Numbered from the stretch's first letter, positions 35,063 through 47,467 are shown. The stretch is DNA of 64,000 nucleotides from Metellina segmentata (GCA_947359465.1 OX375876.1:71430998-71494997); one strand, 5' to 3'. Made by a program: numbers and translations. The notes: generated from the letters alone by a model not told the origin.

Positions 35063-36600
35063 GTCAAGTCACAGTTATGAAATAGAAACTACTGCATCTG
35101 TAAACACACACGATCTCTATATTTAGTTTTAAAGAAAGGTTCTTTCATTTATTACTTACACTAAAGTTTGCTAATTAGATTAACCTATTACGCAAATGCT
35201 TCACTGCTAAAACTATGATACGCTCAGAGAGTTTGGTCGAGAGTTTTGAGAGAGAACAAAATTTATATTAATTTTATTTTGAAATACAAAACTATGCAGA
35301 ATCCTACCAGTAAAATTTAAAAAAAGTCACCTCCCGTTAAAAAACAAAATGGTCCCCTATCAAATAATCAAAGTTACTCTCTTTTGGTGTACATTATACG
35401 GCTTCAAGTCTACGAAATGCATTAACATATTTGTCTGTTTGTAATATCCCGTGTGAACGCAGAGGGAGAAATTAATTGTTGGAAACCTTACATTGTAAAA
35501 ACCTTGCAGAACCATTTGTACGCTCTATTCAAGCGGAGATTCTACATTACGCAACTAATCAAGAATCCTTTTGACACTCTCCACGGACCAAACATAAAGA
35601 TGTCAAAGACTGGAGCACAAGGCGAATTCAAAGCCGAAACATTAATAAACTCCATCCATGACCTCATTCAACCCAAGAACAATTCGAGGTTTGATGTATG
35701 ACGATCTTGAAAGGCGAAGTCCCGGTGGACCAGGATCGATAGAAAAATACTTTTTAAACCTTGCTTCGAAACGAATTCTTTTGTTGCCCAATTGGACATT
35801 ATTTTGTGGCTAGACATTTTTATTTGTTGTGATCCTGGCAACTGTATCGATCCGAGTGTTTATACACCGACAGTTCTCTGGCATGGGACAATTGAATTGA
35901 GCTGTCACAAATTTCCATGTAAGAGGGAGCTATGCCGGCTCATAGTATGTAAATTGAAAAGAAAAAATTTACTTTTCCTAGGTTATAATACCTAATACTG
36001 TTCACATAGTCAGAGCTATGTGCTATCTCAAAGCTTTTACGGTCAACTGACGACATAGCATGAAATGTGAATGAAATATACTTACTGAACTGAATTTAAA
36101 TAATATTCCTCGTTTGTAAAGGAAGCGACATTGCTGCAACATAAATATTAACAGTAAACGACAAAATAGTAACAGTTGTTGACGTATATATGATTTTCAG
36201 ATTTGAATATTAAAATGCATTGACTCAGTTCTAATTCGGCCATCAGTTGAGAGTTTAGGATGAAAACTTGCAGATCATAGAGGCTAAATGTGTTTGATGA
36301 TAAATGTTCATTTATTTGGATGTATTTCGTCGAAAGTAAAGCTAGTATTATGCACAGTCGTTTTTTGCTCAAAATTGACCATATAAAACGCGGTATTGCC
36401 CCAAGTGTTCACCTGTTCGCTAGAAAACAAGTTTTAGAATATTCAGTACAAACCATTTTCGTGATCTTCATATATTTGAATAGATCTTTAGTAGAGCTTC
36501 TAACGACATCACGCACTGTAGCGTCGCACTCACGATAGCCATGATAGACAGGATTTATATTAAACTAGTTACCACCGTCTCAGCCTAATCCATTCGGCGT
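35063..36600. other. No gene recognised; one unassigned frame
   Basis: The plus frame 35453-35701 (82 codons) has balanced composition (MNAEGEINCWKPYIVK, GAQGEFKAETLINSIHD) but no domain I can name. The rest is AT-rich. Confidence 0.35.
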
Positions 36601-36604
36601 ATCT

Positions 36605-36836
36605 CTACGTAATTTTGAACCACGGTCAGATGACGAGGCAACATCTGAGCTAGCACCCCACTCTCCAAACTTCCACACCAACCCATCTTGAGGACTTTCG
36701 TCCACGACATATTTAAAGTCCACCAGCCGCCTCTACACCATACGCTTACAAACATCCATGCCCTGACCCGAATTCGAACTAGAAACCTTCCTATCTTGAG
36801 TCGAACACCTTAACCATTATACCGTTTGGTTGGCTA
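36605..36836 (-). mobile_element. tRNA-derived SINE, head type 2
   Basis: In minus orientation the head is at about 36755-36836: AACGGTATAATGGTTAAGG (A-box-like), then TAGTTCGAATTCGGG (B-box-like). The body includes GTTCAAAATTACG (36607-36625 region) and GATGGGTTGGTGTGG. It corresponds to the copy at 49345-49651 but lacks its 3' end. Confidence 0.8.
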
Positions 36837-36940
36837 AGATAGACTGGATTAAAAGCGGTTGCATATCCAAAATTATTCTACCGTTTCCCTCTCTCATGGG
36901 ATGAGAAAGAGCAATTTCTAAGCATTGTGTATTTCGCAGT

Positions 36941-37008
36941 ATGCTAGTTTAACTCCTTGTGTATATGAATATGCTAGTTTAACTCCCTGTGTATATGAAT
37001 ATGCTAAC
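36941..37008 (+). repeat. 30-bp direct repeat, about 2.3 copies
   Basis: ATGCTAGTTTAACTCCTTGT starts at 36941 and recurs with one change at 36971. A partial third copy starts at 37001 (ATGCTAACC). Confidence 0.9.
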
Positions 37009-39020
37009 CTGATTATTGTTCAGAAAATATTTTATCTCTATATCAGTTAGGAACTATTTTTGTCAAAGGTAGTCGGCCATAACTTAACCCATAATGTCCG
37101 CGGAATTAGAGGGAAAACTCAACTAACGAGGACTGAATTTAGTAAATCGAGACATTGGTACCGACAATTAAGCAGATGAAAAATCCATTTTACAGAACCA
37201 AAGACTGACAAATTTTAAACATACTTTAAATTTCAATTTGAATTTACTGTATTCCACCATATCGTACCAAAAAATGTTTTGAGTTTTACTTATTTTCTTG
37301 ATCAAGAACTGACTATGTTATACAAGTCACACAAAGCAGCCAGATTCTGATCACACAGAAGTTGCCCCAGAGACACCAATTCATTTTGAAACATAAAGAA
37401 GAGTTTCCTAGGGTAGTGGAACATGGGTAAGTTTGGAAATTCTTAACCCTCTGAGGGTTTACACTTATATAACTACTGTGCAACCAGTCTTTCTTGCATG
37501 ACTTCAAAACCAGTTTTGATCTTGAACAAAATACCATTTCCTCGAATTCTTTCAGTCAGTGGGTGTGGTTACTCAGTCATTATGTTAGTTGTCGATAAAA
37601 GCGTTAGTGCACTACTAGGAAATATACGTTTAGATGACAGTTCAAGGCATTTTGCAGGGCAATCAAGAATTTGGAAAGGAGTCAAACCATGTTTTGCAGG
37701 TTTATTTTTAAAAGTACTAAAATCAAGATGAACGCAAATTTTGATGTCTACTTCTAAATTTTAGACTCATGATTTGAAAATTAAACTATATTTTGAGTTG
37801 TGGCACTCTACTGCAAAGGGACATGTACGACATGGTCATTTTGATTGGTCTTGGTTATAATTTGACCAAGGGGACAAGCAACAATACAACACATTTTTAA
37901 TTAAGATGATATGGAATTCCGCAAATTTGAATCAAAAAGTTAAAAGGTGCTAAACATTTGCAGTTTTAGGTTGTTCTGTAAAATACATTAATTTATCTGC
38001 TTTTTTTTCGTAGACAATATCATTATACTATATTCAGTACTAGTTAGTTAACCATATGCACCGAATAGTAACCGTGCTCGAATTTTCGTAAACAGCAAGG
38101 TGTCCGATTTACACATGCATGTGAATCTGGCCAATCGTCAAATTTTCACACAGTATGTAGCTGATAAGTTCTTAATGATATGAAGCAAATTGTAAATTTT
38201 CAATCAAAACTCAACTTCAATAGCTGATTAAGATGGCTAATTGGTCGGTATCTTATTAAACCATTCCGTTATTTGGTTCGCTAAATGATAACCATAAGAA
38301 TTTGCACTTTACTCAGCACTACTCAGAGAACTCACAATTTTCAAAAGAAATTAGAAAGCTTAAAAATTCAAATTCTTACTCGCTAAAGCATCAGTTTCCC
38401 TTTTACTTCAAAGAACAATGCATCTGGGATCTTGCTCATAAGGGTACCAAAACAAGTGCATCAAGTGACGGCTTAAAGCATTCGTAAAAATACTTTCTTA
38501 ATGAGTTTTGTTCCTTGAATGGGATAATACTGTAAAGCGTGGCGCAAGAGGGCGATGAAGAATTATTTTTATCGCTTCTTCACTCTTACTACTTTTGTCA
38601 CATCACTATTGAATTTAAATTTGAAAATAATATATAATTTAATTTAAAGTCAATGCTTTTCAGGTACCTAAAAGTATTAAATTAAGAATAACTTCAGTAA
38701 TTTGGAACTAACTGTAGCGAATAAACGTCTCTGCCCACATACGAATTCAGACTCTCATGACATCTTTTCAAACCGATAGATATAAATAGCTCATATGAGG
38801 GTAAGTGAAAAATTATCCGCACTAGGTTTGCCACACTTCATTCTGTGCATGCATGCCAATGTAGTCCCGGTACCGAAGTTTGACCTTGATATGGCCTCTC
38901 CGATAGCAGTGTGCATCAAGGAGAACAAAAAAGCTGTGACCCAATCTCTATGGTCGGAAGGTCTGGCAGGGGTTGAACACATTGCCTTACAACACAACAC
39001 GTGGACAGTGCTCTATCACG
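37009..39020. other. No gene recognised
   Basis: A 15-bp palindrome-like motif, AACCCTCTGAGGGTT, lies at 37445-37459 and recurs at 41025. The opposing frames at 38791-39076 have balanced composition but no domain; they adjoin the mariner-like relic that follows. Confidence 0.4.
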
Positions 39021-39027
39021 TGGAAGT

Positions 39028-39260
39028 GTGTATGAGTGGATCGAGTAGCTTAAAAAAGGACAAGGGAATTCCGTGATGCATTCCCATGATGCACGCAGAA
39101 TGAGTATTCTCCACCACTGACGAAAGATGCAGCAAGCTAAAGTAATGGTACTAGCAAACCGGCGAGTTACCATCGGCAATTTAGCATGTTCTCTGCAAAT
39201 TAAACGGGCAAACAAGTGAGAGAAGCGGTGTATGAATAGATGAGCGACTAACCGAAGACC
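39028..39260 (+). pseudogene. mariner-like transposase N-terminal relic
   Basis: The plus frame from 39028 reads VYEWIE, a stop, LKKGQGNS, HDARRMS, another stop, then MVLANRRVTIGNLACSLQI, ending near 39201. This is the linker and second helix-turn-helix of the DNA-binding half of mariner-like transposases (VYEWxxRFKxGR ... NRRVTIGDVA). No catalytic motif is seen downstream. Continuation to 39260 is guesswork. Confidence 0.7.
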
Positions 39261-42100
39261 TTCTTCTTGGACGGAATACACAGGCTCGTGGTCCGTTGGA
39301 CCAAACTGCATTGAAAAGGCAGGAGACAATGTAGACAAATTGCAAACATGCTTAACCCCTACATTTGCGTAAATAAATTGAAAAATGAAGTGGGGTTAAT
39401 TGTTTACTTAGCCTCGTAGTCATAAAATTATAGATAATATTATACATACAACAGACTAGCATTAAAAAACCCTCAGCTTAACGAGTGAAGAACGGCTAAC
39501 GAAGTAACGGCCCTCAGCTAACGAAGTGATATTACGATCAAGTCCATGCAGTTTCCCTATAAAATAATGATGTTTTAAAATCGATATATAATGACCCCGG
39601 AAAATGAAAAATCTCGTTACAGCGACCTTCAGTTTGTGGTGTTTCTTAATTCGTTGAGACTATTTAGGTTTAAAGGCGTAACTTGGTGGTTTACAGGTCT
39701 CATGTATCGCCAAACACATTGCTTCGCTATGGTTTTTCTTTACCAATCAATTACATGTTTTTGCAGCAAACTTAATCTGTCACTTTGTTTCAAGGCTTCT
39801 CTATATAAGACTAAAGCTGACTATCTAAGACTACATAAGACTAAAGAGACTAAGTAAACTGTTTAACGTTCATAAAAGCATTATTTATCATACTAGTAAA
39901 GAACAGATTTAAAACTGATGATAAAATTTATAAGGCATATATTTCACTTTTCTCCCCTTCCCCACCCCTAAAAAAAAGGGGAAATCATGAAAGGTGAATG
40001 CCAAATGAAACAGCCATTTGATATAACAATTCTGCACCGAAGGTAACCTCAGGGTTTTTAAAACGCCAACTTACTGTAGTATCATTTGAACTCTTCTACT
40101 TGTAACAAACTACATTACTTGAATAATGATTTTTGAAGCCATTTTTTCTATTTAAGCGTAAATGTCGACAAATTGACAACAATACCAAAACATTTTACTC
40201 ATATGTCTGACGTTATATGATTTCTCGTAAATATCAAATCAGTTATTTAGCTGTTACAAACCATGTTATTATTCCATTACACGTGACATTTAACTTGTGA
40301 ACAAATATATTTTCTATAGAAAATATTTAATAGTATTTTATTATTAGCAAAAGTAATGTGCGGGCACATTTTATTTTTCCGTCAATTATACCTTCTATGA
40401 AATAATATTTGGTTTCTCACGAATTCGCGAAATATTATTTTTGTACATTTCAAATACATGGAAGCTTCAGGTTTCCTTTCAAACCTTGACTTTTTGTATT
40501 CAAACCCAAACCTCAATGTATTTTCCAGGAAACTTGGTGATGCTTGTCATGATATTAATAATTTTTTCAAAACCCCAAAATGTATTATTCCGAACTGTCA
40601 TGGATATGATATTCAGAGCCAGCTATGTGTCAGAAGCCGGCACATTTCCATATAAAAGACGCATACGTATTTCAATCCCCATTAAATACGAGCCCATGTG
40701 TCAGCTAAATGTGACATTTTGACAGCTGATTTTCAAACTTACACCTGATTTCCAACCTATCCCGGATTTCCAATTACTGGAGCTCGTGCTTTAAAAGGTA
40801 TTAGCCGTGGCATTCCGCGAAAACTCCGACGCAGACAATAGGCCATCAAAATTGGCCATGCAAGGATTTTATGAATCCCCTGTCATTTTCGAGAGTGAGG
40901 AAGCACGCTATTGAAGCGAGATATTGTGAGGTAAAATGTGACTTCGTGTAGCCCTGAACTATTTTTGCTCGTCTCAAGTTGCGTACATCGTGACAATAAC
41001 AAAAATCGGAAAATAAAATATATTAACCCTCTGAGGGTTATATTCATATCAATGCATTCTGTAACCTTGTATTATTTCTAACTAGTCTTTACCTCGGTCA
41101 ATGGAACTTTTCTCGTGGTTTCTTCAACTGATAGATGTGAATTTAGTTATGAAACATGCAGGATTGATGCAGGATTTAAGTACTAAACATCTCAAAAATA
41201 TTTGGCCGCTCACAGGGTTCAAAGGCATGCATATAGCCTGTGGGACGTACTGAAATCTAAATTCCAGGCACCTTGTCTTATGGTTACAGTCATATACCCA
41301 TTTCAACAAACACTCAACCAAATATAACCTTTGAGCCATAACTCAACCGAACCCACCGTCTAAATTGGCATGATGCTTTACATCGAATAAGAACACAGAA
41401 TTTGGTCTAATAGGAAGTCTTATATTTATAAACACTAGATTTTACTGGAAGAAATGTTTTTAATTGAATTTTTAAAAGTTAAGTTGAATTTTCTAAAAGG
41501 TAGATAATAATAATACCGTCGAAATAAGATGAAAGTGAGGTAATTTCAGCTCTAAGAATACGCAGATTGTACATTACTATATGTTTGGAAAAGTCGGTTT
41601 TCGACCAGTTTTTTGACTAAGTATATACACCAACCTTCAACTGAAGACAATTGGTATACAGTGCTCAAAGAAATTTAAGTCAAAATATAAAGGAATTTTC
41701 TTTATTTACTTCTATAAAAACGGTTTGATTGCTAATGGCCAAAATTATTAAGCCTGTTTGAATCACGTATTTGTGAATGAACAAACTTTTTTATTTATAA
41801 ATAAAAATAAGTGTACAGTTTAAGTCACTTCAACAGTAAAATATTACGTGCAAATAACGCTACATTTAGGGATATTTTATGAATTTTACTAAAGGATTAA
41901 TTTCCCACTTAAAGTTTTGCTAGTAAAAAATATAACATTTCACAAATAATTTCCAGTAATAATGGGTTATTTTGTTTTTCCTTCCTCACTCCTCACCTTC
42001 AGAGTCAGGCATATAGCCAGTTTTCAATCATTCGCAAATCTTTAAAAAGACATGCTTATACTTCAAATTGATAAATTTTGTGTTAAATGCATTTGGTATT
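39261..42100. other. No gene recognised
   Basis: Frames at 39591-39857 and 40441-40722 (93 codons, with an overlapping 65-codon frame) have no recognisable domain. AACCCTCTGAGGGTT recurs at 41025-41039. A diverged AACGAAGT/CCCTCAGC repeat lies near 39470-39530. Confidence 0.4.
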
Positions 42101-42110
42101 ATTCATACTA

Positions 42111-43248
42111 CAGTCAGTATCGGTTCTATGGTCACCTCAGTGGTCCAGAAAAAGTAGACCATATAAGTGGGGTGACCATATATGCGGAACAATACTACAC
42201 TATTTAATTATGGTAGGATTATATTCACCTATCAGAATATAGTGATCATAAACAAATAATTAAACTTTTAAGAACATTTTTTAAATTAATTCGCGAAATA
42301 GAAACTACAGTAAGAAATATGCAATATTTTTTTAGTGAAATTTATTATTTTACCTTATCAATCTAAGTACAATACGCATACGTACGTGCAACCATATTCA
42401 ATGCACTTATATCTACTATTATAAAAGGAAGCGTGAGTTTTTCTGTTTTTCGTTATCACACTCCTGACTAATCTACGGCACTAACAATAATGGGATTTGG
42501 CACACAGGTAGTCCAAAGGTTTTGCAATTTTTGGGTCGCAGCGATTTTTAAATTCAATCTAGAAAATTTTTTAATGAACTTAATGGAATTTAATTATTAC
42601 TGTTTTCTTTGGAATGACAGCATAAAAGATCGCAGATTCTAAATTTATTTTGTTTTTGTTTCCGTTTTTATTTTACGCAGAGGACCAATTTGTCAGCAGA
42701 CTAAAAACACAAATAAAAATTTTTAACATAAATGAACGTTCTTATTCGTCACGCATAATCCAAAAGAAACACAATTTTTCTTTACTCTTTTCGTCTCAAT
42801 TTCAACGTACTTTTGGAACAGGGAGAGATAACTTCAACTAATAATCAGACAGATGTAAACCTGTTGTGCTTGGGGAGGAAGAGAATTGAGGAGGGGGGGA
42901 TTAACGCCGACGATGATTCAACGCATAAGAGAAATGGGGAGGGGGGAAGTAAAGGCGTAAATTCAGGTCCTCTCCGGGATCGCAGACTTTTTTCTTTTGG
43001 TCATTCCCTGCGTGTCCCCGCCTCAAGAAATGTTACAACAATAACTATTTTTCAAACAAAAAAAAAAAAAAAAACGATAACTTCATTAAAAACATAAAAA
43101 AAACCGACCATATAACAGATAACCTGTAAAATAAAATAACTATACAAGCGGTGCACTTAAACACATGTTCACTATTAAGTTAGAAGGGACTTTATAAAAC
43201 TAACCATATAAGTGGCGTGACCTTATAAGAGGGTGACCATACTGACTG
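42111..43248. mobile_element. Non-autonomous element with CAGTCAGTAT ends
   Basis: The left end is CAGTCAGTAT (42111-42120) and the right end is ATACTGACTG (43239-43248). Both are flanked by TA (42109-42110, 43249-43250). Subterminal CCATATAAGTGG followed by G or C and then GTGACC occurs at both ends. The 1,138-bp length, TA flanks and CAGT ends suggest a Tc1/mariner or pogo-like non-autonomous element. No transposase is readable. The internal frames at 42650-43097 are unassigned, with G-rich and A-rich runs. Confidence 0.7.
42412..42560 (+). mobile_element. Possible Helitron 5' segment
   Basis: Starts TCTACTATTATAAAAGGAAG right after an A, followed by GCGTGAGTTTTTCTG and GGGATTTGGCACACAGG. 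From memory this arrangement is typical of the 5' part of insect Helitrons, which insert between A and T and start with TC. I could not find a CTRR-type 3' end, so this may be a fragment captured within the larger element. Confidence 0.35.
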
Positions 43249-43394
43249 TACTAACAAAGAACCAGCGAAATTCTCCATCATTTACTGCTTTAATGATGGT
43301 TAGTGAAATTCTTTCTGCTTTTACTTTAAAACTTCGTTCTTGTTCATGACTATAATACCCGACTAAGGAAATATGTCTGAAAATTCGTGTATCA

Positions 43395-43735
43395 CACACT
43401 CCAAATCGTTTCGACGAGATATCTCGTCCATCAATGTATGATCAGTTTACCTAATGCTGAAATATATCGTTATAAAGATATCGCCCATTTTTTTATGATA
43501 ATGAAATCAAGAACTAGCTAGTTTTATTCTAATGACGAGAGATAATGGGATCTTGATAGACGTGATACCTCGTCCATCACAATCTGACTAGTTATCTCGT
43601 CTTCAAGACATTGCAAGAAGAGTTTTTTGAAGAACAGAATAGTTCTTTACCAATGAAGTTATATTTTGTCCACCAAGATCTGGTCAATTTCACTAATGAC
43701 GAGATATTTCGTCGTGACAACCAACAGGAAGGTGA
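43395..43735 (+). repeat. GACGAGATATCTCGTC-type dispersed repeat
   Basis: The perfect 16-bp palindrome is at about 43413-43428. Degenerate units follow: AATGACGAGAGATAATGG with GATCTTGATAGACGTG at 43530-43570, and CCACCAAGATCTGGTC with CTAATGACGAGATATTTCG at 43660-43715. Small frames here, such as 43611-43889, are incidental. Confidence 0.85.
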
Positions 43736-44825
43736 AGAGAGATCGCCATATTTCTATGGGTTAGCTCATCGCGCTAGCAACCACATAATTGTAAATGGCG
43801 TAGGATCGATTCAGTCCTGGTCATATTTCTCTCTTCTGTGCCAGTTAATGTTTCTATGTGAACACATCCATTTGGTTTGTGTTGTTTGAAACAACCTGGC
43901 CAAATACGTTCCCTTGCACCATAAATCACTATAAAACCAATTTCTACTAAATAACTAGTCCGGTGCATTTTATCTTTAAATCTTCTCTTAGCGAATCAAT
44001 TGCCACTAGTTCTTTACCCTTCAATAATCAGGACCACCAATTCATATACCTCAAGATCCCCCACACTCAAGATAAATATTCAACAAGACCATACCGAGAG
44101 ATTCTATCACTTTCATTTCTAACTAACCGTAACATAACCTATGGAGCATAAAAAAGAAACGAATCATCACTCATTAATCCACATTTATGGTTAAGGAGGT
44201 AAGAGGAGCACATTGCAGAGGGGGGGGGGGAAGTGAAAGAATTCCAACTAATGATCTTCATGAGTGTAAGCTGGGGTGGTCACCGTCTGATTCGAATATG
44301 CGGCTGACGTTTCGAGATACTTGTTGCGTCAGTAAGCCTGGAGATTATTTGGGAAGAAATAAATTGATGATCGTGGCATTCAATATAGGGGTCGGCGTAA
44401 CAGGTTTGTAATTAGATGACTCCTTCCACCGTTCACATCGTGATCCATTCCTGGCATCCAGAACTTTCTTCAGGTGATGGTCTCCTTCAAAACATTGTTT
44501 GGGTAATCGTATGTGAAGTGGGCACGAGTACGGTTGAATAATTTCTTTTGATAATATAATTTCGGTTCCAAGAGTGGTAATTTTTATATTTCTCTTTGAA
44601 TTTTATTCTTTGCAATTCAATAAACCCTACTTAAGCAAAGGATCTCGAGGGAAGTCAATCGTGCATTCGGATAACAAGCTAGTTCTATATATCCAGCGGA
44701 ATTGGAAGATAAATATTTGCTCTTATTCTCACTGTTCCACTTTAATTGTTTACTTATGAAAAATGTATTCTATTGTTTGAAAGGGTTTAGTCGCATTTGA
44801 GAGTCCACTCCATTACTAAATAAAC
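43736..44825. other. No gene recognised
   Basis: Short frames only. A G run lies at about 44221-44230. Confidence 0.5.
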
Positions 44826-44897
44826 ACCGTTTATTTAAGTTGGTTGGTTGAGGCTTTACGTGTGGGTAGTGTTGAACCAACGTTGCAATGGCGCAAA

Positions 44898-45043
<146 letters not shown>

Positions 45044-45591
45044 TAGGGATGCGACATCGATAGCAAAACATCGATGTTGATAATACATCGACCCAAAAAC
45101 ATCGATTTTTCAAAATTCAGTGTATTTAAACAATTTCCCCCATTTCTTAAAACTGGTTTAGCAACTTGTGATGCTACAGCAACAGCAAAACATCGATGTT
45201 TAAAATTAAAACATCGATGTTGATAATACATCGTCCCCCAAACCATCGATGTTTTTAAAATTCGGTGTATTTAAATTTGTTTCCCCATTTGTTAAAACTG
45301 GTTTAGCAACTAGTTATGCGACATCGGCTCCAATACATCGATGTTTTTTTTCTAAAACATCAATGTTTAGAAAACATCGACATCGATGTCGCACATCCCT
45401 ACTTTTAAGACCCCTCACACTTGGCCACTTTGGTCTAAAAGTATGTTCGATTTGCTGAATTTGAAAATTATACTACTTAGTTATTTTTTAAATTTTTATA
45501 ACGGTATATTTTTCTGTCAAAAATAAAACATCGACAAGTATAAGCATCGATGTCACAAAAACATCGACTCCAATACATCGATGTCGCATAC

Positions 45592-45594
<3 letters not shown>
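45044..45594. mobile_element. ACATCGATGT-rich non-autonomous element
   Basis: The left end TAGGGATGCGACATCGA (45044) matches the reverse complement of the right end, TAGGTATGCGACATCGA (45594). TA repeats on both sides make a target duplication unreadable. An internal inverted end, CGACATCGATGTCGC followed by ACATCCCTA at 45378-45401, pairs equally well with the left end, so a 358-bp element may sit within the 551-bp one. The palindrome ACATCGATGT or a one-base variant occurs about eight times. Blocks at 45073-45175 and 45216-45317 (ATTC.GTGTATTTAAA, AAAACTGGTTTAGCAACT) are a tandem duplication of about 143 bp. No coding capacity. Confidence 0.75.
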
Positions 45595-45622
<28 letters not shown>

Positions 45623-45628
<6 letters not shown>

Positions 45629-46320
45629 CACTCGACACTAATCAGTTCAATCTGGTGTCATAAAGAATTGTACTATCAATTCAGATTCAGTGTCTTCAAT
45701 GTCAAACCAAAGCTTATTTTCCAACCATCCTCCATTACGAGCTATTCTCTAGGGTCCAGAAATTAGATTCGTGTATGTTTGTCGGAGGAGGAGGAATAGT
45801 AGACTTTGTGTTAGGATGGGGGTGAATTATATTGACTACGGTATTATATTGACCACTTGTCTGCATCTACTGAGTGATGGTTAGTCACATTAGTGTGTTC
45901 AGTGTTCGGAAACTTCAAGTACCTGTGAGTTGTAGGTGGTGCAAATTTGAGGGCTCTCTCCCTCTATCTCTCCTCTGTGTCAGTAGTAAAACAGTTCTTG
46001 CTTATGCATGTCCATTAATTGACGTTTCTGTTATCGTGTATGTTGCAGCTTGGCCAAATATGGCTCCTGCGCTGTAAAAATTAAACTAAATTTTCCCCAA
46101 GCAAAATAAAAAGAAATTATCTTTTTAAGACTACTTTTTATACTTTTAATAAAAAATGTCTATCTTCTCGTTGAAAACTGGCCTATAATCACAAGCCTCT
46201 GGATTGAAAACCTGTTGTATACTATCACGAGAAGTTCTAGCAAGATACATTATTTTTTCTATTTGGATCTTCATTCCTCTTAGAGTAATAACATAGTTTT
46301 GTCTCGATATAATATATCTA
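45623..46320. other. No gene recognised
   Basis: A 67-codon frame at 45874-46077 ends in CAGCTTGGCCAAATATGG, which resembles CAGATTGGCTAAATATGT at 48937. These may be two fragments of one dispersed repeat. Confidence 0.35.
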
Positions 46321-46324
46321 GTAC

Positions 46325-46972
46325 GTGGCGAAACCAACTAGATCTTGAACGAGATATCTCTAGTACTTAGCTAACCGGACTAGATCTTGGACAACAAGAT
46401 ATCTTTCGTACAAAGCGAAACCGACTTGAACTTGGACGAGATGTCTCTCGTACATAGCGAAACCGACTAGATCTTGGACGAAATGTCTCTTGTACATGGC
46501 AAAGCCGACTAGACCTTGGACGAAATAACTCTCGTACTTAGCGAAACCGACTAGATTTTGGAAGAGATATATCTCGTACCTAGCGAAACTGGTTAAATCT
46601 TTCACGAGATATCTCTGGTATAAAACGAAACCGACTAGATCATGGACGAGATATTATATCTCGTACTTAGTGAAACCGACTAGATCTTGTGATGTCTCTC
46701 GTACTTAACGAAACCGACTAGATATTGGAAGAGATATATCTCGTACCTAGCGAAACTGATTAGATCTTGAATGAGATATCTCTCGTATAAAACGAAACCG
46801 CCTAGATCATGGACGAGATATTATGTCTCGTACTTAGTGAAACAGACTAGATCTTGTGATGTCTCTCGTACTTAACGAAACCGACTAGATATCGGATGAG
46901 ATATATCTCGTACATAGCAAAACCAAATAGATCTTAGACGAGATTTCTATCGTACTTAGCGAAACCGCATTA
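46325..46972. repeat. 42-bp minisatellite, about 15 copies
   Basis: The landmark GATCTTGGACGAGATATCTC-like block recurs at 46341, 46383, 46428, 46470, 46512, 46554, 46596, 46638, 46683, 46721, 46763, 46804, 46850, 46888 and 46930. Most steps are 42 bp, with 45/38-type pairs. A four-unit block starting at 46638 repeats at 46804 (166 bp). On the minus strand 42 bp equals 14 codons, so one frame stays open over 46360-46605 with repeated VGFAMYERHLVQDL-like units. I regard that frame as a by-product of the repeat length. Confidence 0.95.
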
Positions 46973-47204
46973 GTGAGCATAGGCGAGCAGAGGGCGGAGC
47001 TCCCTAGAATAGTAAATTGACAAAATATGCCGCCTTGTATGACATGTTGTGTTGCATAGAAGGGAAGCTAAGCGTAATTTGGTAGTATCGTATTCTCTGT
47101 AGTTTATGTCTCAAAGTAGGTTTTTACATTTGCGTTAATTTTTAATAAGGGTCTCACTTCATATTTCATTTGACAAAACATTCAACATCCCAGTCCATAA
47201 CGAT
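46973..47204. other. Short spacer, nothing recognised
   Basis: No feature seen. Confidence 0.5.
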
Positions 47205-47385
47205 GGGGTTGGTGTAGGTTAAATATGTCGGTGATCACCAACATCCACCCGTTGGCGTAGTGAGGAAGTTTGGGGTGTGGGTTGCCCACTCAGGTGTGAC
47301 CTCGTGTTCTGACCGTGGTACAAAATTATGTGTTGTTCTTGGACCTTTCCCTTCTGGTTTGATCCCATATCGGGGCCATTACGAT
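47205..47385 (+). mobile_element. SINE body fragment, no head
   Basis: GTTTGGGGTGTGGGTTGCC, GACCTCGTGTTCTGACCGTG, GTACAAAATTATG and GACCTTTCCCTTCTGG match the central body of the tRNA-derived SINE in plus orientation. The 3' part is replaced by a short repeat of GGCCATTACG-like units to about 47450. Confidence 0.7.
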
Positions 47386-47467
47386 ATCCATTACGTGGCC
47401 ATAACGATTACGTGGTCGGTACGATCCCATATTGTGGTCATTACATTACATATCACTATAAACTAAA

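Noticed and set aside
39028..39340. 140-aa minus-strand frame at 38916-39338
   Set aside because: It is opposite to the readable mariner-like relic on the plus strand and has no domain of its own.
46360..46605. 81-aa frame with a 14-residue repeat as a repeat protein gene
   Set aside because: The frame stays open because the DNA unit is 42 bp. Units with 38- and 45-bp steps break it elsewhere in the array.
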